DNA of 64,000 nucleotides. Source: Actinomycetota bacterium. GTDB taxonomy: Bacteria; Actinomycetota; Thermoleophilia; BMS3ABIN01. Each line of letters starts with the position of its first letter. The first letter of the stretch is position 1. The notes beneath the pieces were generated by a model, which was given only the letters and a program-made list of their open reading frames with translations, made no database searches and was not told the DNA's origin. The DNA lies in the NCBI GenBank assembly GCA_016235065.1, contig JACRMB010000003.1, forward strand, positions 248,001 through 312,000, in the 5' to 3' direction. Both the position numbers and the translations under genes were made by a program. Of the stretch, positions 15,330 to 23,389 are shown piece by piece.

Positions 15330-15995
15330 ATGAAGGAAGAGGCTGCTATCCGTTTACCGAGTACAGAAGGCAGGAATGACATGGCATCAAAGATCCTGAA
15401 CATCGCGATCGGTATAGCGGCCGTGGCGCTTATCGTTACCGGCGCCGTCCTGGCGTATATGCATTTTCGCCCGTCTGAACCGACTTCCATGGACAGAACC
15501 CTTGAGAAATGGGAGCAGGCGGTCAAGGATGATCCGGGCAATTCGCTTATCCGGGCCAACCTTGGCGCCACCTATCTGGACATGGGCGATTATGATGCCG
15601 CCATCAAGGAACTCAAGCTTGCGCTCGACCAGGAACCGGAAAGTTTCACCTATATGTTCAGGCTCGGTTTCGCCTATCGTGGCGCCGAGAAGTTCGACGA
15701 AGCTATAGGCATGTTCATCAGTTCCGCGGATCGCACCCCCAGGACAGAGAAGTATCCGGCGCTCTTCGAGACTGCGAATACATATATGATGAAAGGCGAT
15801 GTCGCCGCCGCCAAGGATTACGTGCAGCAGAGCATCGCCGATAACGACATGATCTGGAATTCCCATTTCCTGCTGGGGCAGATACTTGAGCAGGAAGGGG
15901 ACAAGGTTGGCGCAAAGGAGCAGTACGAAGCCGCCGCCAAGTTCAATCCAACCGATGCCGCCCTGCAGGAAGCCCTGCAGAGAGTATCCGGCTGA
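15330..15995 (+). CDS. Membrane-anchored TPR protein
   Basis: The ATG at 15330 is preceded by a purine-rich ribosome site (GGAAGGTAGGG). The 221-residue product has a short cytoplasmic tail, one transmembrane helix (about residues 22-42) and an extracytoplasmic domain of about four tetratricopeptide repeats. A canonical unit is seen in LGATYLDMGDYDAAIKELK, and the last ends in AAAKFNPTDAALQEAL. TPR domains are protein-docking scaffolds. With cytochromes upstream and an NHL propeller and System II assembly genes downstream, a role as an assembly factor or a holder for apocytochromes (analogous to CcmH/I TPR domains) is inferred. Confidence 0.85.
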   Translation: MKEEAAIRLPSTEGRNDMASKILNIAIGIAAVALIVTGAVLAYMHFRPSEPTSMDRTLEKWEQAVKDDPGNSLIRANLGATYLDMGDYDAAIKELKLALDQEPESFTYMFRLGFAYRGAEKFDEAIGMFISSADRTPRTEKYPALFETANTYMMKGDVAAAKDYVQQSIADNDMIWNSHFLLGQILEQEGDKVGAKEQYEAAAKFNPTDAALQEALQRVSG

Positions 15996-16082
15996 AAACG
16001 ATAGCCGTCGGACACCGGCTGTAAAGACAGGACAGGGTTCAATGGACCCTGCTATTCCATCCAGGCTGAAGTGAGGTAATTG

Positions 16083-17174
16083 ATGCAAGAGAATAAAGGC
16101 AAGCTGGTCATTCTGGTCGTGCTGATAGCGTCACTGGCTATCGTCGGCCTGCTGCTGTCCCGCAAGGCGAATGACCCCGGCAAACAGATAGCTGGCACTT
16201 CGTTCAGCCTGATGACTTCGATCTACGATCTGAAGACTCCCCTGGCCGTGACTGTTGATAGCGAAAACAACATCTACGTCAGTAACACCGGTGACAGCGA
16301 AGTGGTCGTCTACGATCCTGACGGCGTCCTCCAGTACCGGCTGAGTAGCATCAATGACGACAAGGGCGAGGAGATCAAGTTCTACTCTCCTTACGGCCTG
16401 GCAATCGACAACGAGAACAACAAGCTCTATGTCTGTGATTACACGGTGCGGGTCCTCGACAAGTCCGGCAAGTATCTCTACAGCCTGACGCCGCCACCGG
16501 AAGCAGTACAGGATGCTCCCGGTCTGGGCACTGCCAGGCCGAACATGGTCTCCCTGTATAAGGACAAGGTATACGTGACCAGTCGTGATGGAGTCTTCGT
16601 CTTCGACAATACCGGCAAGTACATCACCCGCTGGGGCACCAGGGGCTCTGGAGTCGGCCAGTTCGATTTCCCCAACGGTATCGCCACAGATCCTGAGACC
16701 GGCAACATCTTCGTGGTCGACACCAACAACTGGCGCCTGGTCTCCATGACGCCTGACGGCAAGCCACGCTGGATCATCGGCGCCTGGGCAGATGCCGGCA
16801 TCGGCAGCCCCTTCCATCTGCCGCGTTCCGTGGCGATCGGTCCGGACGGGCTGGTATATGTCAGCGACGTGCCGGATCGCATCCTCGTGTTCGACCAGGA
16901 TGGAAATCTAAAAGCTATAATAGGAGAGCGGGGCACCGAAGACGCCCAGCTCAATTTCCCGGAGGGCATGGCGATCAGCGACTCCAACAAGCTCTACATC
17001 GCTGACCGTGAGAACAACCGGGTGCAGGTATGGCAGCTTACCAGCGAGATGCCGCTGCCGGATACAGCCGAAGTGCAGAAATTCAAGAATGCCATGCGGA
17101 CATACCAGGGAGCGGGCAGTGGCTCCGGCAGCACCACAACCGGTGCCGCCACAACTGCTGCCAGCGGGCAGTAA
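16083..17174 (+). CDS. Membrane-anchored NHL-repeat beta-propeller protein
   Basis: The ATG at 16083 follows GAGGT at close spacing. The 363-residue protein has one N-terminal membrane segment (about residues 9-27), then six or so NHL-type blades. The recurring pattern is seen in LAVTVDSENNIYVSNTGD, FDFPNGIATDP, PRSVAIGPDGLVYVSDV and FPEGMAISDSNKLYIADREN. A flexible Gly/Ser/Thr tail ends the chain. The propeller faces outside the membrane. NHL proteins are frequent neighbours of multiheme cytochromes in metal-reducing and archaeal electron-export clusters, where they are thought to be structural or docking parts. That role is inferred here from context. Confidence 0.88.
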   Translation: MQENKGKLVILVVLIASLAIVGLLLSRKANDPGKQIAGTSFSLMTSIYDLKTPLAVTVDSENNIYVSNTGDSEVVVYDPDGVLQYRLSSINDDKGEEIKFYSPYGLAIDNENNKLYVCDYTVRVLDKSGKYLYSLTPPPEAVQDAPGLGTARPNMVSLYKDKVYVTSRDGVFVFDNTGKYITRWGTRGSGVGQFDFPNGIATDPETGNIFVVDTNNWRLVSMTPDGKPRWIIGAWADAGIGSPFHLPRSVAIGPDGLVYVSDVPDRILVFDQDGNLKAIIGERGTEDAQLNFPEGMAISDSNKLYIADRENNRVQVWQLTSEMPLPDTAEVQKFKNAMRTYQGAGSGSGSTTTGAATTAASGQ

Positions 17175-17237
17175 CGGGAAGGCCGAGGTCGGCAAGTATG
17201 ATCCATTCATATACAACTTGCGACCACGGGGGACGAG

Positions 17238-18542
17238 TTGAGTTCGGAAAAAGCGGCAGACATAGCGGATAATCCAAAAACTGACAAGACAATCTTCGGG
17301 AAGAGTTCCTCAGATTTTCTCATCCTGATCATAACTGCGGTGACGATGCTGGCGCTGGACATCGTCCTGTCGATCGCCTATTACAGCAACGCATCCGCGC
17401 CGGACCTGCGCTGGCTGCTGGCGCTGCTCGACATCGTCGTAGTCCTGAGCTTTTACGGCGCTTTCGGCGGCCGGGTCAGTAAGGTGCTTCTCTCGATGAA
17501 GCTGGCGCTGACGCTATTGTTCGTGGTTCTTTTCCTGGCGATAATCGGCACCATCATCCCCCAGGGTGAGAATGCGCTCAAGTCTGATTTCTCGCGGAAT
17601 CCACTGTTCGACTTCTACTCCAACATCGGCCTGCTGGACATGTACAACTCCCGCTGGTTTCTGGCGATCCTCTACCTGCTCGGTTTCAACATCGCCTTCT
17701 GCATCTTTGACCGGCTGCCGACGACTTTTCGCCGGGCCATGCGTCCGCGCACGGACGTCAAGGATATCTTCATAACGAAGTGCCCGGCAGCTGCGACTCT
17801 CAAGGACGCCGGCCCCCAGGGCTCCGAGGCGGCGCAGCAGATCCTCTCCCGTCATCATTATCATCTGCATAAGAGCGAGAGTGGTGGCATCCTGGCGGAA
17901 AAGGGCCGCTGGACACCGCTGGCATCCATTGCTTTCCATCTGAGTTTTCTCTTCATCGGCCTCGGTGCGATCCTGGCCGGGACCCTGGGCTTCGACGAGA
18001 GCCTGGAGATCCCGGACGGCAGGACCGCGCCGGTGCCACATACCGATCTGAAGGTTACTAATCATGAGTTCAATATGGAGACAGTAGCAGTCAAGGAAGG
18101 CGACAGGATCACCGGCTACCGGCCTTCGGTCTATTCGAGCGACCTTGAGCTGACCGGCAACGGTGAGTCGCTGGCACGCAAGACGATCACCGTGAATTCA
18201 CCGATGCGCTATTCCTCTTCCAACTGGCTGGTCACGCTGATAACCTCATCCAAGGTGAACTTCCACCAGAGCAGCTATTACCAGTCCGGAAGCGGTGGAT
18301 ATGTTACTGTTTTACAGGTCACGTATAAACCAGGCAAGTCACTGATCTACGTGGGTTTCGGTCTTATGACGATCGGTATCTGCGCGCTTTATTTCCCTCA
18401 CCGTCGCATCTGGTTGAAGACAGACGGCTCGGGGACGTTAATCATGGGCGGCCGGACCAACCGGTCGAGGGTCATGTTCCAGAGAGATTTCGATCGAATA
18501 GTTGCCGAGTTGCGACTCACATTGGGAAAACAGGAGGCCTGA
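17238..18542 (+). CDS. resB: Cytochrome c biogenesis protein ResB (Ccs1)
   Basis: This 434-residue protein starts at TTG 17238. It has transmembrane segments near residues 27-48, 58-78, 86-106 and 142-160 and a last one around residues 366-387, enclosing a large extracytoplasmic domain, the ResB/Ccs1 layout. Typical sequence includes LSMKLALTLLFVVLFLAIIGTIIPQ and the later TPLASIAFHLSFLFIGLGAIL. ResB works with CcsA/ResC to move heme across the membrane and ligate it to CxxCH Cys thiols (System II). It overlaps the cytochrome cluster's own assembly partner ccsA at once downstream (ccsA starts 5 bp after the stop). No thiol-disulfide partner (ResA/CcdA) is present in the window. Confidence 0.93.
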   Translation: MSSEKAADIADNPKTDKTIFGKSSSDFLILIITAVTMLALDIVLSIAYYSNASAPDLRWLLALLDIVVVLSFYGAFGGRVSKVLLSMKLALTLLFVVLFLAIIGTIIPQGENALKSDFSRNPLFDFYSNIGLLDMYNSRWFLAILYLLGFNIAFCIFDRLPTTFRRAMRPRTDVKDIFITKCPAAATLKDAGPQGSEAAQQILSRHHYHLHKSESGGILAEKGRWTPLASIAFHLSFLFIGLGAILAGTLGFDESLEIPDGRTAPVPHTDLKVTNHEFNMETVAVKEGDRITGYRPSVYSSDLELTGNGESLARKTITVNSPMRYSSSNWLVTLITSSKVNFHQSSYYQSGSGGYVTVLQVTYKPGKSLIYVGFGLMTIGICALYFPHRRIWLKTDGSGTLIMGGRTNRSRVMFQRDFDRIVAELRLTLGKQEA

Positions 18543-18546
18543 GCAG

Positions 18547-19611
18547 ATGGACCTAGTCAAAGTTGAAGAGATTTTATTCACCGCCGCGGTAATCACATAC
18601 CTGGTTTGCAGCGGTATCTACATCTGGTACCTGATCACGCGAAGCCAGCTGGCTATCCGCGTCGGTACCATGTTGCTGGTTCTGGGGCTGGCTTCACAGA
18701 CGATCGCCCTTGGCCTTCGCTGGTACACATCCGGTCATGCGCCGATGGCTAACCTGTACGAATCCCTGTCGCTGTTCGGATGGGGTATCGTGTTGTTCTT
18801 CCTTATCGCCCAGCGTTTTTACCCGGTGCAGGCGGCCGGCGCCCTGGTAGTCCCAACCGCTTTCCTCATCTGTAGTGTCGCCGGGGTGTTTTACAAGGGA
18901 CCGGAGCCACTGGTGCCCGCTCTGCAGAGCTACTGGCTCTGGATCCATGTAACCATCGCCATGTTGTCATATGGTTTGTTCGCATTGTCCTTCGGCGCCG
19001 GTTTTTTCTACATAATCCAGGAATACCTGTTAAAGAAGAACTATAAGAACGTCATGTATACCTTCCTGCTCCTGTTTGCGACACTGGGTCTGGTGCTGGG
19101 TTTCTGGGCCGGCAGCTGGTGGGCTGAGCCGGCCAAGGTCATGGACCCCGCCACACAGATCGTCAACAAGGAGTACTCGGGTTCTGATTTTCTCAAGATA
19201 ATCAGTGGCGGCATCGCGGGCCTCGCGATTGGTCTGATACTTGGCTTTTTGTCGGGCAAGGGCTCGTCGAGGCCTGGTTTCGCCAAACGGCTTCCCTCAC
19301 TTGACGTCCTTGACGAGGTCAGTTACCGTGGCATCGCCTTCGGCTTCCCGCTGCTGACTATCGGCATCATCACCGGCGCAATCTGGGCTGACCAGGCCTG
19401 GGGCCGCTGGTGGGGCTGGGATCCCAAGGAGACCTGGTCCCTGATCACCTGGCTTTTCTATGGAGCTTACCTGCATACCAGGCTGACCATGGGCTGGCGC
19501 GGAAGGCATTCAGCGATCCTGGCGGTCATCGGCCTGGTCATGGTATTGATCACATACCTTGGTGTAAACCTGTTCCTTTCGGGACTTCACAGCTACACGC
19601 CGGCGGGATAA
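18547..19611 (+). CDS. ccsA: Cytochrome c biogenesis protein CcsA (ResC/CcsB type), heme handling
   Basis: The ATG at 18547 follows AGGAGG at good spacing. The 354-residue integral membrane protein has about eight transmembrane helices and the tryptophan-rich WGWDPKETWSLITW heme-binding segment. Conserved His are present, including the one in SGLHSY at the C-terminus and the one in YWLWIHVTIAM. A soluble insert of about 40 residues sits between helices near residues 195-250. It is the heme-delivering half of the System II synthetase with ResB. Its position between the cytochrome genes and precorrin-2 dehydrogenase/hemA/hemC links heme supply with heme attachment. Confidence 0.95.
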   Translation: MDLVKVEEILFTAAVITYLVCSGIYIWYLITRSQLAIRVGTMLLVLGLASQTIALGLRWYTSGHAPMANLYESLSLFGWGIVLFFLIAQRFYPVQAAGALVVPTAFLICSVAGVFYKGPEPLVPALQSYWLWIHVTIAMLSYGLFALSFGAGFFYIIQEYLLKKNYKNVMYTFLLLFATLGLVLGFWAGSWWAEPAKVMDPATQIVNKEYSGSDFLKIISGGIAGLAIGLILGFLSGKGSSRPGFAKRLPSLDVLDEVSYRGIAFGFPLLTIGIITGAIWADQAWGRWWGWDPKETWSLITWLFYGAYLHTRLTMGWRGRHSAILAVIGLVMVLITYLGVNLFLSGLHSYTPAG

Positions 19612-19614
19612 GGT

Positions 19615-20244
19615 GTGGCTCTCTATCCGGCAAACCTCAAGATAGATGGAAGGCCCTGCGTAATAATCGGCGGCGGCAGGGTCGCATCCCGCAAGGCGGC
19701 TTCGCTCCTGGAATGTGGCGCCCGCCTGAAGGTGGTCTCGCCGCAGCTCGATCCCGGCTTCGGGGAAGTGGGGGAATTCGAGCATGTGGCCAGGCCCTAT
19801 GAGCCGGGTGACCTCGAAGGTGCTTTCCTGGTTATCGCCGCCACTGACGACGAGGCAGTGAACCGTGCCGTCGAGGAGGAGGCCCAGGCGTTGCAGTTGC
19901 TGCTGAACGTGGTGGACAAGCCTGAGCAGTGTAATTTTTATGTGCCTTCCAGTGTGAAGCGCGGCGAGCTGATGCTCACCGTCTCGACTGGCGGGCAGTT
20001 ACCGGCGCTCTCGAAGCGACTGCGAAAACAGCTCGAGCAGGAATTCCCTGATGAATGGGAGCCGGCGCTGGAACTTTTAGGAGAGGCCCGGGGGCAGGTC
20101 ATCTCCAGCATAGACGACGAAGAAAAGAAAAAAGAGTGCCTTACTGAACTGGCGACGCTTGACCTGATCCCGCTTTTGCGGGATGGCGGGGAATCCGCCG
20201 CCCGGTCGGAGATCGAAAGATGCATCTCGCGGTACTTGGCATAA
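19615..20244 (+). CDS. Precorrin-2 dehydrogenase (Met8/SirC/CysG N-terminal type)
   Basis: This 209-residue protein starts at GTG 19615, 4 bp after the ccsA stop. It has the NAD-binding glycine motif VIIGGGRVASRKAASLL (residues about 17-33), an acid-rich switch region and VVDKPEQCNFYVPSSV, all signatures of the siroheme synthase N-terminal family. It oxidises precorrin-2 to sirohydrochlorin and in Met8/CysG-like members also inserts iron. Here it joins CobA-HemD and AhbA-D into a full siroheme-to-heme branch. No separate sirohydrochlorin ferrochelatase is seen in the window, so bifunctionality is possible. It overlaps hemA by 25 bp. Confidence 0.93.
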   Translation: MALYPANLKIDGRPCVIIGGGRVASRKAASLLECGARLKVVSPQLDPGFGEVGEFEHVARPYEPGDLEGAFLVIAATDDEAVNRAVEEEAQALQLLLNVVDKPEQCNFYVPSSVKRGELMLTVSTGGQLPALSKRLRKQLEQEFPDEWEPALELLGEARGQVISSIDDEEKKKECLTELATLDLIPLLRDGGESAARSEIERCISRYLA

Positions 20245-21530
20245 ACCACAAGACAGCCCCGGTTGAGCTGCGCGAGAAAGTCTCGCTTAACGAGGACAGG
20301 TGCGGAACCCTTTCCAGCCACCTCCTCGACGATGAGGGCATCTCTGAAGTCGTCCCGCTTTCCACCTGCAACCGTACGGAAGTCTATGTGGTCGCCTCCC
20401 GTCCCGGCATCGGCCGCCGCGAGACCATGAAGGCGCTTGCCGAGCTCGCGTCTGTCGATCTGCGGGAGCTGGAGGAATGTTCTTATTTCCATGAGGGCGA
20501 GACCGCTGTCAACCATCTCTACAAGGTTGCCGGCAGCCTCGACTCCCTGGTGGTCGGCGAGGCTCAGATCATGGGCCAGATCAAGGAGGCCTATCATTCC
20601 GCCCACGAGCGCGAGAGCACCAGTGTCCTGCTGAACCGGCTTTTCCGCCACGCCCTCGAGGTCGGCAAACGGGTGCGTACAGAGACCCGGATCGGCGAGA
20701 ATCCGGTATCGGTGTCATCAGTCGCGGTAGAGATGGCCCGCAAGGTCTTCGATGATCTCGAGGGCCGCACGGTAATGCTGGTGGGCGCCGGCAAGATGAG
20801 CGAGCTGACCGCGACGCACCTTATCTCTCACGGAGTCTCGAACTTCATCGTGACCAACCGCACCTATTCCCGCGCTGAGGAGATGGCCGAGAAGCTCAAC
20901 GGACGCGCCGTCCACTTCGAAGACCTGAACGATTATCTTCCCATGGCGGACATCGTCATCAGCTCGACCGGCGCTCCCCACTACGTGTTGCGCAAGGGCG
21001 AGGTGGAGCGCGCCATCCGGCAGCGCCACAACCGGCCGACTTTCTTCATCGACATCGCTGTGCCGAGAGATATCGATCCCGGCGTGAACGATGTCTACAA
21101 CGCCTTCCTGTATGATATTGACGACCTCAACGAAGTGGCCGGCACCAACGCCGCCCAGAGGGAGAAAGAAGCACGTAAGGCGGAGGAGATCATCATCGAG
21201 GAGGTGGCGAATTTCAGCCACTGGCTGTCGAGCCTCGACGTGGTGCCGACGATCGCCGCGCTACGGGAAATGGCGGAAAAGATCAAACAGGGAGAGCTGG
21301 AAAAAGCGCTCTCGAAGATCGACTCCGACCTGTCGGAAAAGGATATAAACCGCATCGAGGCGCTTGCCTCGGGAATCGTCAACAAGATGTTGCATGAGCC
21401 GACTGTGGAGCTCAAGCGGGCGGCGAACGAGAGGGGCGGCTATCTATACGTCGAATCCATGAGAAGGCTGTTCAAATTAAACGGAACCAAGAGAAAAGAG
21501 CGCCGCAAGAGTGACGACTTCGAAGCTTAG
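20220..21530 (+). CDS. hemA: Glutamyl-tRNA reductase
   Basis: This 436-residue protein begins MHLAVLGINHKTAPVELREK and has the nucleophile in PLSTCNRTEVY (Cys50), both invariant in HemA. The NADPH domain is seen at MLVGAGKMSELTATHL, and the C-terminal dimerisation helix is present. It reduces glutamyl-tRNA to glutamate-1-semialdehyde, the first committed step of tetrapyrrole synthesis by the C5 route. Its partner aminomutase (hemL) and hemB are not in this window. It overlaps the upstream dehydrogenase by 25 bp and hemC by 20 bp, so the three genes are tightly coupled. Confidence 0.97.
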   Translation: MHLAVLGINHKTAPVELREKVSLNEDRCGTLSSHLLDDEGISEVVPLSTCNRTEVYVVASRPGIGRRETMKALAELASVDLRELEECSYFHEGETAVNHLYKVAGSLDSLVVGEAQIMGQIKEAYHSAHERESTSVLLNRLFRHALEVGKRVRTETRIGENPVSVSSVAVEMARKVFDDLEGRTVMLVGAGKMSELTATHLISHGVSNFIVTNRTYSRAEEMAEKLNGRAVHFEDLNDYLPMADIVISSTGAPHYVLRKGEVERAIRQRHNRPTFFIDIAVPRDIDPGVNDVYNAFLYDIDDLNEVAGTNAAQREKEARKAEEIIIEEVANFSHWLSSLDVVPTIAALREMAEKIKQGELEKALSKIDSDLSEKDINRIEALASGIVNKMLHEPTVELKRAANERGGYLYVESMRRLFKLNGTKRKERRKSDDFEA

Positions 21531-22449
21531 TTCAATAATCCTGGGTACCAGGGGGAGCGAACTCGCCCTGTTCCAGGCTCATCACATCGCCTGGCTTCTC
21601 CAGAAGCAGCATGTGGAAGTCTCAGTCAAGATCAAGACGATAACCACCTCCGGTGACAAGATCCTGGATTCACCTCTGGCCAAGATCGGAGACAAAGGGC
21701 TGTTCGTCAAGGAGATTGAGAATGAGCTGATAAGCGGCGATATCGATATCGCCGTGCACAGCTGCAAGGACCTGCCCACTGAGCTGCCGATTGGACTGAT
21801 GCTTTCGGCATTCAGCCGGAGGGAGGACCCGCGCGACGCCTTTATCGGCGACTCTGCGATCAGGATGATCAAGGATATACCCGAGGGCGGCAAGATCGGA
21901 ACCAGCAGCCTGAGGAGGCGCTCGCAGCTGAAGGCGCTGCGGCCGGATCTGGAGATCGTCGATATCAGGGGAAACGTCGATACCAGGATCCGTAAGATCG
22001 GAGAACTGGGGCTTGACGGCACCATCCTTGCTGCTGCAGGTATCCGCAGGCTGGAGCGTGAAGGCGAGGCTTCGTTTTTCTTTGCCGCGGAGCAGATGGT
22101 CCCGGCGGTGGGGCAGGGTGTCATCGCCATCGAGAGCCGGGAGGACGATCCCCGGGTACGTAAGCTGGTCGCCTGTCTCAATGACGAGGAATCCGCCGCG
22201 GCGATCGCGGCCGAGCGGGCTTTCATGCACGAGCTGGAAGGCGGCTGCCAGGTCCCGATCGGCGCTCACGCTGTCGTCTTTGATGGCATCCTGACTATGA
22301 ACGCTTACCTGGGTTCCCTTGATGGGAACCGGCATGTCAGGGACCGGATCGAGGGTCCGACAGCGGAAGCAGCCGCGCTGGGCGTTGCCCTGGCCAAACG
22401 GATGTACGCCGCTGGCGGCGAGGAGATACTCGCAGAGATCCGCACCTGA
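21511..22449 (+). CDS. hemC: Porphobilinogen deaminase (hydroxymethylbilane synthase)
   Basis: This 312-residue enzyme starts at GTG 21511 within the end of hemA. It has GTRGSELAL at the N-terminus, the catalytic Asp in AVHSCKDLPTE (Asp87), the Arg-rich substrate loop TSSLRRRSQL and the dipyrromethane-cofactor Cys in GGCQVPIGAH (Cys246). It polymerises four porphobilinogens to hydroxymethylbilane, the substrate of the HemD domain encoded at 4.9 kb. It is the last gene of the long rightward block and is followed by a bidirectional terminator. Confidence 0.97.
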   Translation: MTTSKLSSIILGTRGSELALFQAHHIAWLLQKQHVEVSVKIKTITTSGDKILDSPLAKIGDKGLFVKEIENELISGDIDIAVHSCKDLPTELPIGLMLSAFSRREDPRDAFIGDSAIRMIKDIPEGGKIGTSSLRRRSQLKALRPDLEIVDIRGNVDTRIRKIGELGLDGTILAAAGIRRLEREGEASFFFAAEQMVPAVGQGVIAIESREDDPRVRKLVACLNDEESAAAIAAERAFMHELEGGCQVPIGAHAVVFDGILTMNAYLGSLDGNRHVRDRIEGPTAEAAALGVALAKRMYAAGGEEILAEIRT

Positions 22450-22509
22450 GCTGCATCGTCAACGGGTCAGACCAGGCATTTGAGTCAATAAAAATATTTC
22501 ATGGAGCAC

Positions 22510-22544
22510 AAAAAAAAGGACGGCCGTAGCCGTCCTTTTCCTTT
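22510..22544. terminator. Bidirectional rho-independent terminator between hemC and the RiPP-like gene
   Basis: GGACGGC (22518-22524) and GCCGTCC (22529-22535) form a perfect stem, flanked by A8 on the left and TTTTCCTTT on the right. It can therefore end transcription from hemC on the plus strand and from the small peptide gene on the minus strand. Confidence 0.9.
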
Positions 22545-22561
22545 AAACCTTGTCTGTCTTA

Positions 22562-22687
22562 CTATGCCGGCGGCGGCGGTACCACGACGCTACACTGCCA
22601 CTGCGGGCACTCGAAAGTCATGTCCCTCAGATTCTCGTGCTTTGTGAGCACGGGGCTCTCGTAGGACGCCTTCTGTACCTGCTTCAT
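22562..22687 (-). CDS. 41-residue RiPP-precursor-like peptide (lasso-leader-like)
   Basis: The start is ATG 22687, because a very strong ribosome site (AGGAGGGAGGAG) lies just upstream; longer in-frame starts would cross the promoter. The peptide begins MKQVQKASYESPVLTKHENL, continues with RDMTFECPQWQC and ends SVVVPPPPA. The Y-x2-P-x-L-x7-L-x2-x-T pattern is like the leader of lasso peptide precursors, which a B1/PqqD-like protein recognises. The part after the Thr is a putative 17-residue core with two Cys (CPQWQC) and a Pro4 tail. No cyclase, protease or transporter gene is adjacent, so modification would need enzymes encoded elsewhere. It might instead be a small structural protein with no modification. 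Confidence 0.6.
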   Translation of the reverse strand: MKQVQKASYESPVLTKHENLRDMTFECPQWQCSVVVPPPPA

Positions 22688-22769
22688 CCCCACTCCTCCC
22701 TCCTGTTTGTTGCCAGTTTCCCAGCCGGGAGAAACTCGCACCCCACCCAAAATCCGGCTGTGGATGCGA

Positions 22770-22798
22770 AGTTTACCATGATATTTCGATTTTGACAA
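22770..22798 (-). promoter_or_regulatory. Sigma-70-type promoter of the RiPP-like peptide gene
   Basis: On the minus strand TTGTCA (22793-22798) is followed after exactly 17 bp by TAAACT (22770-22775). The expected 5' leader before the ATG at 22687 is about 75 nt. Together with the terminator it makes the peptide gene a monocistronic unit. Confidence 0.6.
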
Positions 22799-22912
22799 TA
22801 CCCTCAGGCTTGCCATAAACCTGACGGAATTGGTCAGAATTCCAGGGCGCAGTTTCATCGAAACCAAACGAAAGCCGGCGGTTGAAAGCCCGGGCTGCTT
22901 CAGTCTTCTGCT

Positions 22913-23389
22913 TCAGTCTTCAAGCGCCAGCAGCAGCGCCTGCACCGGTGTTGTAGCCGTAAGAATGCCCTCAGACAGGCCGCCGCCGTTACTGATCTTC
23001 CAGCTGTTAAGCAGCACCACCCGGCGGCCGGCTTTTCGCGCCAGGCCGATCTCGGACAGGGTGCCGAATTCACCACCGACAGCGATCACAGCGTCGCCGC
23101 TGGCTGCGACTGCAAGGTTGCGGGCGTGGCCTACGCCGGTGCAGATTGCCAGGTCTATGTAGGGATTGGCGTCTTCCCGGTCCAGGCCGGGCAGGATACC
23201 GATGGTGGTACCACCTTCTTCGCGAGCTCCACGGCAGGCGGCTTCCATCACTCCGCCCAGACCGCCGCAGACGAGCACCGCTCCGGCCCGGGCGATCAGG
23301 CGGCCGATCTCTTCAGCGGCAGAAGCGGTCTCGGTGTCACAGATTCCGGCGCCGATCACGGATATGTATTTTGTTCCATCCTGCTTCAA
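22913..23389 (-). CDS. LOG-family protein (TIGR00725-like Rossmann fold)
   Basis: This 158-residue protein has a Rossmann-like fold with VIGAGICD at the N-terminus, LVCGGLGGVMEAACRGAREEGG (the nucleotide-binding loop) and AVGGEFGTLSEIGLARKAGR. The last matches the PGGxGTxxE motif region of the LOG/lysine-decarboxylase-like family. Relatives cleave nucleoside monophosphates to base plus ribose-5-phosphate, or bind molybdenum cofactor. The subfamily of short bacterial members has no firmly assigned substrate. It overlaps the helicase stop by 4 bp, so the two are translationally coupled. Confidence 0.82.
   Translation of the reverse strand: MKQDGTKYISVIGAGICDTETASAAEEIGRLIARAGAVLVCGGLGGVMEAACRGAREEGGTTIGILPGLDREDANPYIDLAICTGVGHARNLAVAASGDAVIAVGGEFGTLSEIGLARKAGRRVVLLNSWKISNGGGLSEGILTATTPVQALLLALED

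Noticed and set aside
22562-22867. 101-residue version of the RiPP-like protein
   Set aside because: The extra 60 residues would cover the promoter and the ribosome site of the 41-residue peptide and look non-coding.
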